From Oscillibacter sp. (lineage in GTDB: Bacteria; Bacillota; Clostridia; Oscillospirales; Oscillospiraceae): 64,000 nt of DNA. The stretch spans positions 124,001 through 188,000 of the forward strand of contig JALCRQ010000001.1 in assembly GCA_022652655.1 (NCBI GenBank), read 5' to 3'. The position numbers and the translations under genes are program-made. Below the pieces are notes generated by a model. It saw only the letters and a program-made list of their open reading frames with translations. It was not told the DNA's origin and did not search any database. This document shows, piece by piece, positions 16,605 through 23,637 of this stretch (position 1 is its first letter; each line of letters starts with the position of its first letter).

Positions 16605-16680
16605 GTAGTAATTTTCGGGATTGTAACTGCGCAGCGGTTACGGTCCTGCGCATCAAAGCGCCTCGCGCTTTGGCGCATGG
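16605..16680 (+). repeat. Double-hairpin leader element, copy 1
   Basis: After the -10 box come two inverted repeats: GTAACTGC-GCA-GCGGTTAC, then GCGCATCAAAGCGC-CTC-GCGCTTTGGCGC. A closely similar pair occurs at 27483-27545 in the same position relative to the next gene. Confidence 0.6.
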
Positions 16681-16713
16681 AGACGGCGGCTTTCAAAGCG
16701 AAGGAGTGTTTGC

Positions 16714-17190
16714 GTGGAACTGGATCAGGAGCTTCGCCCGGCGCTGGAACGCGCCGTAAAAATTCTGGAGGAGGAGTCCCTCCCCTGCGTGTTTCTCCGC
16801 GGCGGCGAGATCGTGCAGCGAGGCGCGGGTACCGGCGTCGCGCCGCTGATTGCCGCGCTGGAGGAAGATTCCGAGATTATCCGGGGCACGGTGCTGGTGG
16901 ATCGGATCATCGGCAAGGCAGCCGCCATGCTGGCGGTGCTGGGCGGCGTTTCGGGCGTCTACGGGATGACCATGAGCGCCGCCGCCCGGGACTATCTCGC
17001 GCAGCGGGAGATTCCGGCCTCCTGCGGGACGCTGACGGAGCGGATCATCAACCGCGCGGGAACGGGACTGTGCCCCATGGAGCAGGCGGTTTTGGAGCTG
17101 GAGGATCCCGCGTCGGCCCTGCCGACTTTGAAGGCGACGCTTGCAAGGCTGCGGGCCGGAGGCCCGGGCGGCGCGCCCGGAACCAGGTAG
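16714..17190 (+). CDS. DUF1893 family protein
   Basis: This 158-aa protein matches DUF1893 (TM1506-like; a cytidine-deaminase-like fold without the zinc site). It shows the conserved layout of an N-terminal SLPCVFLRGGEIVQRGAGTGVAPL, the DRIIGKAAAMLAVLGGVSGVYG helix and the GLCPMEQAVLEL C-terminal segment. Function unknown. The start is GTG with AAGGAGTG upstream; residues after about 140 form a Gly/Arg/Pro-rich tail. Its 5-prime leader holds the double-hairpin element. Confidence 0.8.
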   Translation: MELDQELRPALERAVKILEEESLPCVFLRGGEIVQRGAGTGVAPLIAALEEDSEIIRGTVLVDRIIGKAAAMLAVLGGVSGVYGMTMSAAARDYLAQREIPASCGTLTERIINRAGTGLCPMEQAVLELEDPASALPTLKATLARLRAGGPGGAPGTR

Positions 17191-17235
17191 CGCGGCGCTT
17201 TGCCGACGGCGGACAGGGAGGGACAAAAAACGGAC

Positions 17236-18135
17236 ATGGACGATGAGACGGGCGTAAAGCCGCTGCCGCGCAGCCGGCTGGTACGCGGCTCCTATCTGAT
17301 GCTGCGGCGCTATCTGAGCCACAACGTGGCCATTGAGAGCGCCGCGCTGGCGTTTTACCTGCTTTTCACGATTTTTCCGCTGGCCATCTTTTTCAGCGCC
17401 CTGCTGGGCCTGCTCCATATGGATGTCACCGCCGTTCTCGCGGATGTGGCCAATTTTTTGCCCAGGGACGTGGTGAATCTGCTTCAGGTTTATCTGGGCT
17501 ACGTCCGGCGGAGTCCCAGCGTCCGGCTGATGCTCTTTGGCCTGTTTTTTTCCATTTACTTTCCCATGCGGGCCACCAATTCCCTGATGCGGGCGGTGCG
17601 GACGGCCTATCATCTGGGCCCTCCCAGAGGAGCGTTCCGCCATCTGCTCAAGACGCTTCTCTACACGGTTTTCCTGATTATCACCCTGCTGGGTACGCTG
17701 ACGCTGCTGACGGTGGGAAAGCTGGCGCTGAGCTATGCGGTGGAGCGGTTCGGGCTCAACGCGGTGTTTGCCGTGTGGTGGGAGAAGCTCCGCTTTCCCG
17801 CCATTGCCCTGCTGATGTATTTTGCCCTGTATCTCCTCTATGCCATGACCCAGGACTCCCGTCAGCCCAGAAGAAATATTTTTCCCGGAGCGGTGTCGTC
17901 TCTGCTGGGGTGGATGGCGGTCTCCTTTTTCTACTCGTACTACGTGGAGAACATGGCGGCGTACTCCCTGCTCTACGGCTCCATCGGCACGGTGATCGTG
18001 CTGCTGATCTGGCTGTATCTCAGCGCCACGGTGCTGGTGATGGGCGCGGAGCTCAACGGAACGCTGCTCTCCCTGCGCCGGGAGCGCCTGTCCGACGGAA
18101 CGGGGCCCGACCCGGAGCAGACCGAAAATCATTAA
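17236..18135 (+). CDS. YihY/BrkB family inner-membrane protein
   Basis: The 299-aa protein has six membrane helices and the family pattern: ESAALAFYLLFTIFPLAIFF in TM1, then a helix-rich middle, PRRNIFPGAVSSLLGWMAVS, and YGSIGTVIVLLIWLYLSATVLVMGAELN at the C-terminus. The older name ribonuclease BN for this family is incorrect. Physiological function unknown; it could be a transporter. GGGAGGGA lies 13 nt before ATG 17236; the upstream TTG at 17200 is less likely. Confidence 0.88.
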   Translation: MDDETGVKPLPRSRLVRGSYLMLRRYLSHNVAIESAALAFYLLFTIFPLAIFFSALLGLLHMDVTAVLADVANFLPRDVVNLLQVYLGYVRRSPSVRLMLFGLFFSIYFPMRATNSLMRAVRTAYHLGPPRGAFRHLLKTLLYTVFLIITLLGTLTLLTVGKLALSYAVERFGLNAVFAVWWEKLRFPAIALLMYFALYLLYAMTQDSRQPRRNIFPGAVSSLLGWMAVSFFYSYYVENMAAYSLLYGSIGTVIVLLIWLYLSATVLVMGAELNGTLLSLRRERLSDGTGPDPEQTENH

Positions 18136-18188
18136 ATAACTAAAAACAGCACACTGACGCGGATGACCGCGTGGGAAAGGATGATTTT

Positions 18189-19424
18189 ATGGAAAAACAC
18201 GATGAAAAACTCCGGGAGTATGCCGGACTTTTAATCCGGGTGGGCCTGAATGTGGCCCCAGGACAGACGCTGGTCATCTCCTCACCGGTGGAGTGCGCGT
18301 ATTTTGCCCGGCTGTGCGCCGCAGAGGCGTACGAGGCCGGCTGCCGGGAAGTGGTCATGAACTGGCACGACGACGCCCTGGCGCGGATGAAATACCTGCA
18401 TGCCGACGAGGCGGTCTTTGACGAGACGCCTCTGTGGCGCCGCCATTTCTTTAACGACCACGCCCTGGAGGGCGCGGCCTATCTGGCCATCGACGCCAGC
18501 GACCCCGAAAATTTCCGGGGCGTGGATTCTGAACGGCTTGTCCGGGCGCAGAAGGCCTCCGGCGCGGCGCTGAAGGAGTTCGACCGCCTGCAGATGAGCA
18601 GCGGCTTCCCCTGGTGCATTGCCTCCATCCCCATTCCCAGCTGGGCCGTGACGGTATTTCCCGGCTGCTCCGAGGATGAGGCCATGGAGAAGCTGTGGGG
18701 CGCCATCTTTGCCGCCGTGCGCATCTCCGGCGACGGGACCTGCATCGCCAGATGGAAGAAGCACCTTGACACCCTGGCGGAGCGCACTGAAAAGCTCAAC
18801 GCCCTGAATTTCAGGTCCCTGCACTACACCAACAGACTGGGCACGGATCTGACGGTGGAGCTGCCGGAGGGGCACATCTGGGAGGCCGGCAACGACGTGA
18901 CGCCAAAAGGACAGACCTTCATCGCCAATATCCCCACGGAGGAGATTTTCACCTCTCCGCTGCGCACCGGCGTCAACGGCGTGGTGTATTCCTCCATGCC
19001 GCTGGTCAACGGCGGCAACATCATCGACGGGTTTCACTTCACGGTGAAGGACGGCAGGATCACCGAGGCCCGGGCCGAGAAGGGCGAAGAATTTCTCCGG
19101 GCCGCCATCTCCGTGGACGAGGGAGCTTCCTACTTCGGGGAGGTTTCGCTGGTGCCCTACGACAGCCCCATCTCCAACCAGAAAATTCTCTACTACAACA
19201 CCCTTTTTGATGAGAACGCCGCCTGCCACATTGCCTTCGGCGAAGCGTATCCGTGTCTGAAGGACGGACAGAAAATGAGCAAGGAGGAGCTGAAGGCCCG
19301 GGGCCTCAACGACTCCATCACCCATGTGGATTTTATGGTGGGTACCGGGGATCTGTCCATTGTGGGTACGACCCACGGCGGGCAGGAGATTCCGGTGTTC
19401 AGAGACGGAAACTTTGCAATATAA
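18189..19424 (+). CDS. M29 family aminopeptidase
   Basis: This 411-aa protein is a thermophilic-type aminopeptidase of family M29 (AmpS/PepS/AmpT). The family marks are visible: NRLGTDLTVELPEGHIWEAG, PTEEIFTSP (metal-ligand Glu), FGEAYPCLK, and HVDFMVGTGDLSIVGTTHGGQEIPVFRDG near the C-terminus, which supplies the metal-binding His and Asp. It removes N-terminal residues from peptides in the cytoplasm. GGAAAGGATG precedes ATG 18189. It is about 50 bp from the preceding membrane-protein gene and 34 bp from the next gene. Confidence 0.93.
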   Translation: MEKHDEKLREYAGLLIRVGLNVAPGQTLVISSPVECAYFARLCAAEAYEAGCREVVMNWHDDALARMKYLHADEAVFDETPLWRRHFFNDHALEGAAYLAIDASDPENFRGVDSERLVRAQKASGAALKEFDRLQMSSGFPWCIASIPIPSWAVTVFPGCSEDEAMEKLWGAIFAAVRISGDGTCIARWKKHLDTLAERTEKLNALNFRSLHYTNRLGTDLTVELPEGHIWEAGNDVTPKGQTFIANIPTEEIFTSPLRTGVNGVVYSSMPLVNGGNIIDGFHFTVKDGRITEARAEKGEEFLRAAISVDEGASYFGEVSLVPYDSPISNQKILYYNTLFDENAACHIAFGEAYPCLKDGQKMSKEELKARGLNDSITHVDFMVGTGDLSIVGTTHGGQEIPVFRDGNFAI

Positions 19425-19458
19425 GATATAGAAAGAACAATATAATGGAGGATTTGCC

Positions 19459-19947
19459 GTGGAGGAGCAGAGAGAGCAGGGGCTCGATCAGGCCCCGCTG
19501 ATCGTGGACGGCGCCGTGGTGACCGGGGATGTGACACTGGGAAAGGGCGTCAGCATCTGGTACCGCGCTGTCCTGCGGGGGGATCTGGGGCCCATTTGGG
19601 TAGGCGATGAGACCAATATTCAGGACGGGGCAATCCTCCATGAGCGGACACAGGTGGGCCGCGGCTGCACCGTGGGACACGGCGCCATCGTCCACGGCTG
19701 TACCGTGGGGGACAACACGCTCATCGGGATGGGTTCCATCCTTTTAAACGGCGCCCGGATCGGCAGCGACTGCATTGTGGGCGCCGGCGCCCTGGTGACG
19801 GGGAAGCTGTGCGCGCCGGACGGCTCGCTGGTGCTGGGCAGCCCGGCAAAGGTGGTGCGGGCCCTGACACAGGAGGAGGTCCGGGGCAACCGGGCGTCCG
19901 CCCGGGAGTATCTGGAGCTTGCCCGCCGTCTGCGGGATAAAGAATAA
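19459..19947 (+). CDS. Gamma-carbonic anhydrase-like hexapeptide protein (YrdA/PaaY type)
   Basis: The 162-aa protein is a left-handed beta-helix of hexapeptide repeats (VSIWYRAVLRGDLGPIWVGDETNIQDGAILHE, then VGHGAIVHGCTVG). The three zinc-ligand histidines of the family are present at HERT, GHGA and VHGC. Many relatives lack proven carbonic anhydrase activity. The start is GTG 19459 with ATGGAGGAT upstream. It ends in a strong terminator, closing the aminopeptidase transcription unit. Confidence 0.9.
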   Translation: MEEQREQGLDQAPLIVDGAVVTGDVTLGKGVSIWYRAVLRGDLGPIWVGDETNIQDGAILHERTQVGRGCTVGHGAIVHGCTVGDNTLIGMGSILLNGARIGSDCIVGAGALVTGKLCAPDGSLVLGSPAKVVRALTQEEVRGNRASAREYLELARRLRDKE

Positions 19948-19950
19948 ACG

Positions 19951-19980
19951 GCCGCCGGGTTTTTAGACCCGGCGGCTTTT
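19951..19980 (+). terminator. Intrinsic terminator after the hexapeptide gene
   Basis: GCCGCCGGGT-TTTTAG-ACCCGGCGGC, a perfect 10-bp stem followed by TTTT. Confidence 0.85.
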
Positions 19981-20021
19981 CCGCCGCAGCGGCGGATGCG
20001 CCGGGCTCAGCTGCGCCCGGC

Positions 20022-20714
20022 TCAGCTGCGCCCGGCGGGCACCGGCCAGCGGCAGCCGCCGTCGGAAAAGGGAAGGGAGAAGGTGGGGACGCCCTCCGCG
20101 GAAGGGGCTACGGCGTTCATCTGCCAGAAAAACCGCAGGCCGTCCGGCGCAAGATAGAAATTCTCCCGGTTGTATGTCCTGCGCAGCTCCTGACGCCAGG
20201 CCTCGTGGTAGGCGGCTGTGCCGGAGGACTCCTGGCGCCGGATGTCCTCCTCCGCCGTTTTGAGCAGCGTGCGGCGAATGGGGAAGTGCCTTGGAAAACA
20301 GTCGGCCAGGGGAATGGGCCAGCCGGTGAACAGATTCCAGGTGTCGCCCCGCTGCATCAGCGTCCGCCGGGCTCCGGCGGTTTCCAGCATCTGCGTGCGC
20401 ACGCTCCAGACGCCGCACTCCGAGCAGGTGACGCAGTAGGTGAGCTCCGCACGGTGGCAGGGCAGGACTCCGCTTCCGGCCAGGGCCTGCCGGAATTCCG
20501 CGGCCGCCTGCGGAAAGAGCCAGCCCTCGCAGTAGCGCAGATAGGACTTTCCCTGGAGCTGATAAAACCGGTCGATGCGGCGGGCGGTACGGCCGCACCG
20601 CTCCGCCGGCCTGGGCAGAAACAGCTTCGCCGTCAGAACGGGGATGCCGTCCACCGTCCACTCGCGTTCCGCCGCAAAGGTTTCCGTGGTCAGCGCCTGC
20701 GTACTGTCGTCCAT
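20022..20714 (-). CDS. DUF3298-like (RsiV C-terminal type) protein without signal peptide
   Basis: The 230-aa protein resembles the DUF4163/DUF3298 pair found in RsiV and PdaC. It has a YCEGWLFPQAAAEFRQAL segment and the C-terminal NFYLAPDGLRFFWQMNAVAPSAEGVPTFSLPF, the DUF3298 hallmark. Those proteins are extracytoplasmic, but this one begins MDDSTQALTTETFAAERE with no membrane segment. The C-terminal residues overlap a short direct repeat in the DNA. No sigma factor is adjacent, so an anti-sigma role is not supported. AAAGGAGG precedes the ATG. Confidence 0.7.
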   Translation of the reverse strand: MDDSTQALTTETFAAEREWTVDGIPVLTAKLFLPRPAERCGRTARRIDRFYQLQGKSYLRYCEGWLFPQAAAEFRQALAGSGVLPCHRAELTYCVTCSECGVWSVRTQMLETAGARRTLMQRGDTWNLFTGWPIPLADCFPRHFPIRRTLLKTAEEDIRRQESSGTAAYHEAWRQELRRTYNRENFYLAPDGLRFFWQMNAVAPSAEGVPTFSLPFSDGGCRWPVPAGRS

Positions 20715-20804
20715 ACGCGGCCTCCTTTCGGTGGGGATTCCTTTGTGTCAGACTATGCGCCGGACAGACTTCCGGTGCGGCGGAAAAAAACTTCGGCCAG
20801 CCTC

Positions 20805-20833
20805 TTTACTTTCATACAGTACAATGCTAAAAT
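20805..20833 (+). promoter_or_regulatory. Promoter of the YerC-methyltransferase-hslO operon
   Basis: TTTACT (20805-20810) and TAAAAT (20828-20833) with a 17-bp spacer. Confidence 0.55.
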
Positions 20834-20892
20834 AAGGCTGTTGACTGCGTCGCGCTTTGAAGTGTGAAACTGCATCGGAGGAGTGGTTCAAT

Positions 20893-21189
20893 ATGGTCAA
20901 GATCGGGAAGAAAGAAAAGAACGAGGAATTGTATCAGGCGATCCTGCTGCTGAAGGATCCGGAGGAGTGCTACGCGTTCTTTCAGGATCTGTGCACGGTT
21001 TCCGAACTGCGCGCCATGGAGCAGAGATTTGAGGTGGCGGAGCTTCTGAACGACGGGATGATCTACAATGAAATCCTGGAGAGAACCGGAGCGTCCAGCG
21101 CCACCATCAGCCGGGTGAACCGGTCTTTGAGCTACGGCACCGGCGCCTACGCCAGACTGTTTGCCCGGCGGAAGGAACAGGAAAAGTGA
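20893..21189 (+). CDS. YerC/YecD family TrpR-related regulator
   Basis: The 98-aa protein is an all-helical TrpR-superfamily DNA-binding protein. It has the characteristic LLKDPEECYAFFQDLCTVSELRAMEQRFEVAELL and a helix-turn-helix in MIYNEILERTGASSATISRVNRSL. No tryptophan-biosynthesis genes are nearby, which is usual for YerC-type members. GGAGG lies about 11 nt before ATG 20893. It overlaps the methyltransferase start (GTGA). Confidence 0.92.
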   Translation: MVKIGKKEKNEELYQAILLLKDPEECYAFFQDLCTVSELRAMEQRFEVAELLNDGMIYNEILERTGASSATISRVNRSLSYGTGAYARLFARRKEQEK

Positions 21190-21935
21190 CCTCCTACGAG
21201 ACGCTGGCCGGCGCATACGACGTCCTGACCGAGGATGTGGGCTATGTCCGCCGGGCGGAGTGGCTCTGCCGGCAGTTTGAGAAATCCGCGCTGCCCGTGC
21301 ACACCGTCCTGGATCTGGGCTGCGGCACGGGCACCATCGCCTGCCTCCTGGCCCGCCGGGGCTATGAGGTCACGGCGGTGGACGGATCGGAGGAGATGCT
21401 GACGGAAGCGGCGCGCAAAGCGGCCTCCCTCGACGGGAAGCCGCCCTTCTTTGTGCACCAGACCATGCAGCGCCTGCACCTGGCCGCGCCGGCGGATGCG
21501 GCCGTCTCTACGCTGGATGCGCTGAACTACCTGACCCGGGTCGGGGACGTCCGGGAGACGTTCCGGCGGGTTTACCGGGCGCTCCGTCCCGGCGGGCACT
21601 TTTTCTTCGACGTGAACTCGCCGTACAAGCTGCGGCGGATGGACGGACAGACCTGGCTGGATGAGACGGAGGACGTCTACTGCGTCTGGCGCACGGAGTT
21701 TTCCCCAAAGACACAGATCTGCACCTACTGGGTGGATCTTTTTGAGCGGCAGCCCTCCGGGCAGTGGCGCCGCAGCGCCGAGGAGCACCGGGAGCGCGCC
21801 TGGGAGCCGGAGCTGCTGACCTCCCTGCTGAGGGAGGCTGGCTTTGTTCGGGTCCGGGTGACCGGCGACCTGCGGGAGCGCCGGCCCGGCCCTGCGGAGG
21901 ACCGTTTGATTTTTCGCTGTGAAAAGCAAGACTGA
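21186..21935 (+). CDS. Class I SAM-dependent methyltransferase
   Basis: The 249-aa protein has motif I VLDLGCGTGTIACLLA, motif post-I VTAVDGSEEML and VSTLDALNYL at motif II, giving the Methyltransf_25 pattern. The substrate cannot be read from the sequence. The GTG start overlaps the YerC stop codon, and the downstream Hsp33 gene follows after 12 bp, so the three genes form an operon. Confidence 0.9.
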   Translation: MTSYETLAGAYDVLTEDVGYVRRAEWLCRQFEKSALPVHTVLDLGCGTGTIACLLARRGYEVTAVDGSEEMLTEAARKAASLDGKPPFFVHQTMQRLHLAAPADAAVSTLDALNYLTRVGDVRETFRRVYRALRPGGHFFFDVNSPYKLRRMDGQTWLDETEDVYCVWRTEFSPKTQICTYWVDLFERQPSGQWRRSAEEHRERAWEPELLTSLLREAGFVRVRVTGDLRERRPGPAEDRLIFRCEKQD

Positions 21936-21947
21936 GGAGAGTGAAGC

Positions 21948-22862
21948 ATGGAGGATCGGCTGGTACGGGCCATTACGGCCGACGGAATGGTAAAAGCCGC
22001 CGCGGTTTCGACGAGAGTTCTGACAGAGCGGGCCCGGGAGATTCACCGGACGCTGCCGGTGGCCACCGCGGCCCTGGGCCGCACGCTGGCCGCCGCATCC
22101 ATTCTGGGCAACGCCCTGAAGGATGACGGCAGCAGCCTGACGCTGCAGATCAGAGGCGGCGGCCCCTTGGGGACGCTGCTGGCGGTTTCGGACAACGCGG
22201 GCAATGTCCGGGGTACGGTGGATCACCCGGAGGCGGAGCTGCCTCTGCGGCCGGACGGAAAGCTGAACGTGGGCGCGGCTGTGGGAACAGACGGAACGCT
22301 GACGGTGATCCGGGATCTCAACATGAAGGAACCCTACGTGGGCACGGTGGCTCTGCTCAGCGGGGAGATTGCGGACGATCTGGCGTCCTATCTCGTGGAG
22401 TCGGAGCAGATTCCCTCGGCCTGCGGACTGGGTGTGCTGGTGGACCGGGATCAGAGCGTGCGGGCCGCAGGCGGCTACCTCATTGAGCTGATGCCCGGCG
22501 CGGGAGAGGACGTCATCGGCAAGGTGGAGGGCGGCGTGCTGGCTGCCGGCTCGGTTACGCATCTGCTGGATGGGAACGACGATCCGGAGCGGATGCTGCG
22601 GGCGCTGCTGTCGGATTTTGACCTGAAAATTCTGGAGGAGACCCCTGTCGCCTACCGCTGCCCCTGCTCCCGGGAGCGGATGGAGCGGGCACTGATCTCC
22701 CTGGGGCCGGATGAGCTGCAGAGCATGCTGGACCAGCAGGGACAGGCGGAGCTGGGATGCCGGTTCTGCGGCCGGAAGCAGATTTTTACAGGAGCGGAGC
22801 TAAAGGCGATGCTGGGGAAGATGAATGCCGAAATCGAGAAAAAAACTGAAAGAAAAGGTTGA
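21948..22862 (+). CDS. hslO: Redox-regulated chaperone Hsp33
   Basis: The 304-aa protein is full length. The N-terminal domain begins LVRAITADGMVKAAAVST and contains the family sequence GELNVGAAVG-like KLNVGAAVGTDGTLTVIRDL. The C-terminal redox switch has the zinc ligands in YRCPCSRERM (CxC) and GCRFCGRK (CxxC). Oxidation of these cysteines turns it into an ATP-independent holdase. The start has GAGGAGAG upstream. The tRNA promoter begins within its last codons. Confidence 0.96.
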   Translation: MEDRLVRAITADGMVKAAAVSTRVLTERAREIHRTLPVATAALGRTLAAASILGNALKDDGSSLTLQIRGGGPLGTLLAVSDNAGNVRGTVDHPEAELPLRPDGKLNVGAAVGTDGTLTVIRDLNMKEPYVGTVALLSGEIADDLASYLVESEQIPSACGLGVLVDRDQSVRAAGGYLIELMPGAGEDVIGKVEGGVLAAGSVTHLLDGNDDPERMLRALLSDFDLKILEETPVAYRCPCSRERMERALISLGPDELQSMLDQQGQAELGCRFCGRKQIFTGAELKAMLGKMNAEIEKKTERKG

Positions 22863-22887
22863 CAGGCTGGGGACCATTTAGTATAAT
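22859..22887 (+). promoter_or_regulatory. Consensus promoter of the tRNA cluster
   Basis: TTGACA (22859-22864), 17-bp spacer, TATAAT (22882-22887): an exact sigma-A consensus promoter overlapping the end of hslO. Confidence 0.9.
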
Positions 22888-22918
22888 AACCCTTGCCGTC
22901 CGGTGAAGACGGCCATCC

Positions 22919-22995
22919 GGGAGCATAGCTCAGCTGGTTAGAGCACCTGCCTTACAAGCAGGGGGTCACTGGTTCGAGTCCAGTTGTTCCCACCA
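22919..22995 (+). tRNA. tRNA-Val (anticodon TAC)
   Basis: Full cloverleaf with a 7-bp acceptor stem (GGGAGCA with TGTTCCC), anticodon loop CTTACAA, GGTTCGAGTC T-arm and encoded CCA. Confidence 0.96.
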
Positions 22996-23029
22996 CCCAA
23001 CAATACCGACGGTGGCGGAGATGTCATAT

Positions 23030-23106
23030 GGCCCGGTAGTTCAGTTGGTTAGAACGCTAGCCTGTCACGCTAGAGGTCGTCAGTTCGAGCCTGATCCGGG
23101 TCGCCA
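23030..23106 (+). tRNA. tRNA-Asp (anticodon GTC)
   Basis: Acceptor GGCCCGG with CCGGGTC, anticodon loop CTGTCAC, discriminator G and encoded CCA. Confidence 0.96.
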
Positions 23107-23109
23107 TCT

Positions 23110-23185
23110 GCCCAGATAGCTCAGTTGGTAGAGCAGGGGACTGAAAATCCCCGTGTCGCTGGTTCGATTCCGGCTCTGGGCACCA
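23110..23185 (+). tRNA. tRNA-Phe (anticodon GAA)
   Basis: Acceptor GCCCAGA with TCTGGGC, anticodon loop CTGAAAA and encoded CCA. Only 3 nt follow the tRNA-Asp gene. Confidence 0.96.
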
Positions 23186-23189
23186 GTTC

Positions 23190-23265
23190 GCGGGCGTAGC
23201 TCATCTGGTAGAGCGCCACCTTGCCATGGTGGAGGTAGCGAGTTCGAGCCTCGTCGCCCGCTCCA
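23190..23265 (+). tRNA. tRNA-Gly (anticodon GCC)
   Basis: Acceptor GCGGGCG with CGCCCGC, anticodon loop TTGCCAT and encoded CCA. Confidence 0.96.
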
Positions 23266-23275
23266 TTTCAAAAAG

Positions 23276-23299
23276 ACCACACCCCCGTGTGGTTTTTTT
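23276..23299 (+). terminator. Terminator of the four-tRNA operon
   Basis: ACCACAC-CCCC-GTGTGGT followed by a run of seven T. Confidence 0.9.
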
Positions 23300-23308
23300 G
23301 AATCTTTT

Positions 23309-23349
23309 CCAAAAGTCCTGTGGACTTTTGGATGGCTGCGCAATATAAT
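23309..23349 (+). promoter_or_regulatory. Promoter of tRNA-Cys overlapped by a perfect inverted repeat
   Basis: TGGACT (23321-23326), 17-bp spacer, TATAAT (23344-23349). CCAAAAGTCC-TGT-GGACTTTTGG (23309-23331) is a perfect 10-bp inverted repeat that covers the -35 box. It may be an operator or a leftover hairpin. Confidence 0.7.
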
Positions 23350-23361
23350 AAGGAGAGCTCC

Positions 23362-23436
23362 GGTGACATAGCCAAGTGGTAAGGCAAGGGTCTGCAAAAC
23401 CCTGATTCCCCGGTTCAAATCCGGGTGTCACCTCCA
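23362..23436 (+). tRNA. tRNA-Cys (anticodon GCA)
   Basis: Acceptor GGTGACA with TGTCACC, anticodon loop CTGCAAA and encoded CCA. It is transcribed separately from the four tRNAs upstream. Confidence 0.96.
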
Positions 23437-23478
23437 AAAAAAGAAAGAACCATCTGAGGATGGTTCTTTCTTTTTTTG
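23437..23478 (+). terminator. Terminator of tRNA-Cys
   Basis: GAAAGAACCATC-TGA-GGATGGTTCTTTC flanked by A7 and T7 tracts, so it could work in both directions. The 23479-23637 stretch beyond it holds no recognisable feature. Confidence 0.9.
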
Positions 23479-23637
23479 TGCGGCCAGACTGCCTCCGATG
23501 CGGCGCGGCGTCACGGAGGGCGTGCATGTGGGGCACAGCTGCACCGTCCCAGCCGGCCTGTTTCGTCAGCGGTCCCCTCCTGCCAGAGCCAGCCTCTCTG
23601 GGTGCCGGGGCGGACTCGCAGGAGGTGTCCGCGGCGC

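Noticed and set aside
17236-18135. Ribonuclease BN
   Set aside because: The old annotation of YihY/BrkB proteins as RNase BN is known to be wrong; this is an integral membrane protein.
18189-19424. Minus-strand 364-aa ORF at 18282-19376
   Set aside because: It is a shadow of the aminopeptidase gene, with no motif and no ribosome binding site.
22859-23500. Integrated element at the tRNA cluster
   Set aside because: No integrase gene and no duplicated tRNA 3-prime end is visible in the window; the neighbours look chromosomal.
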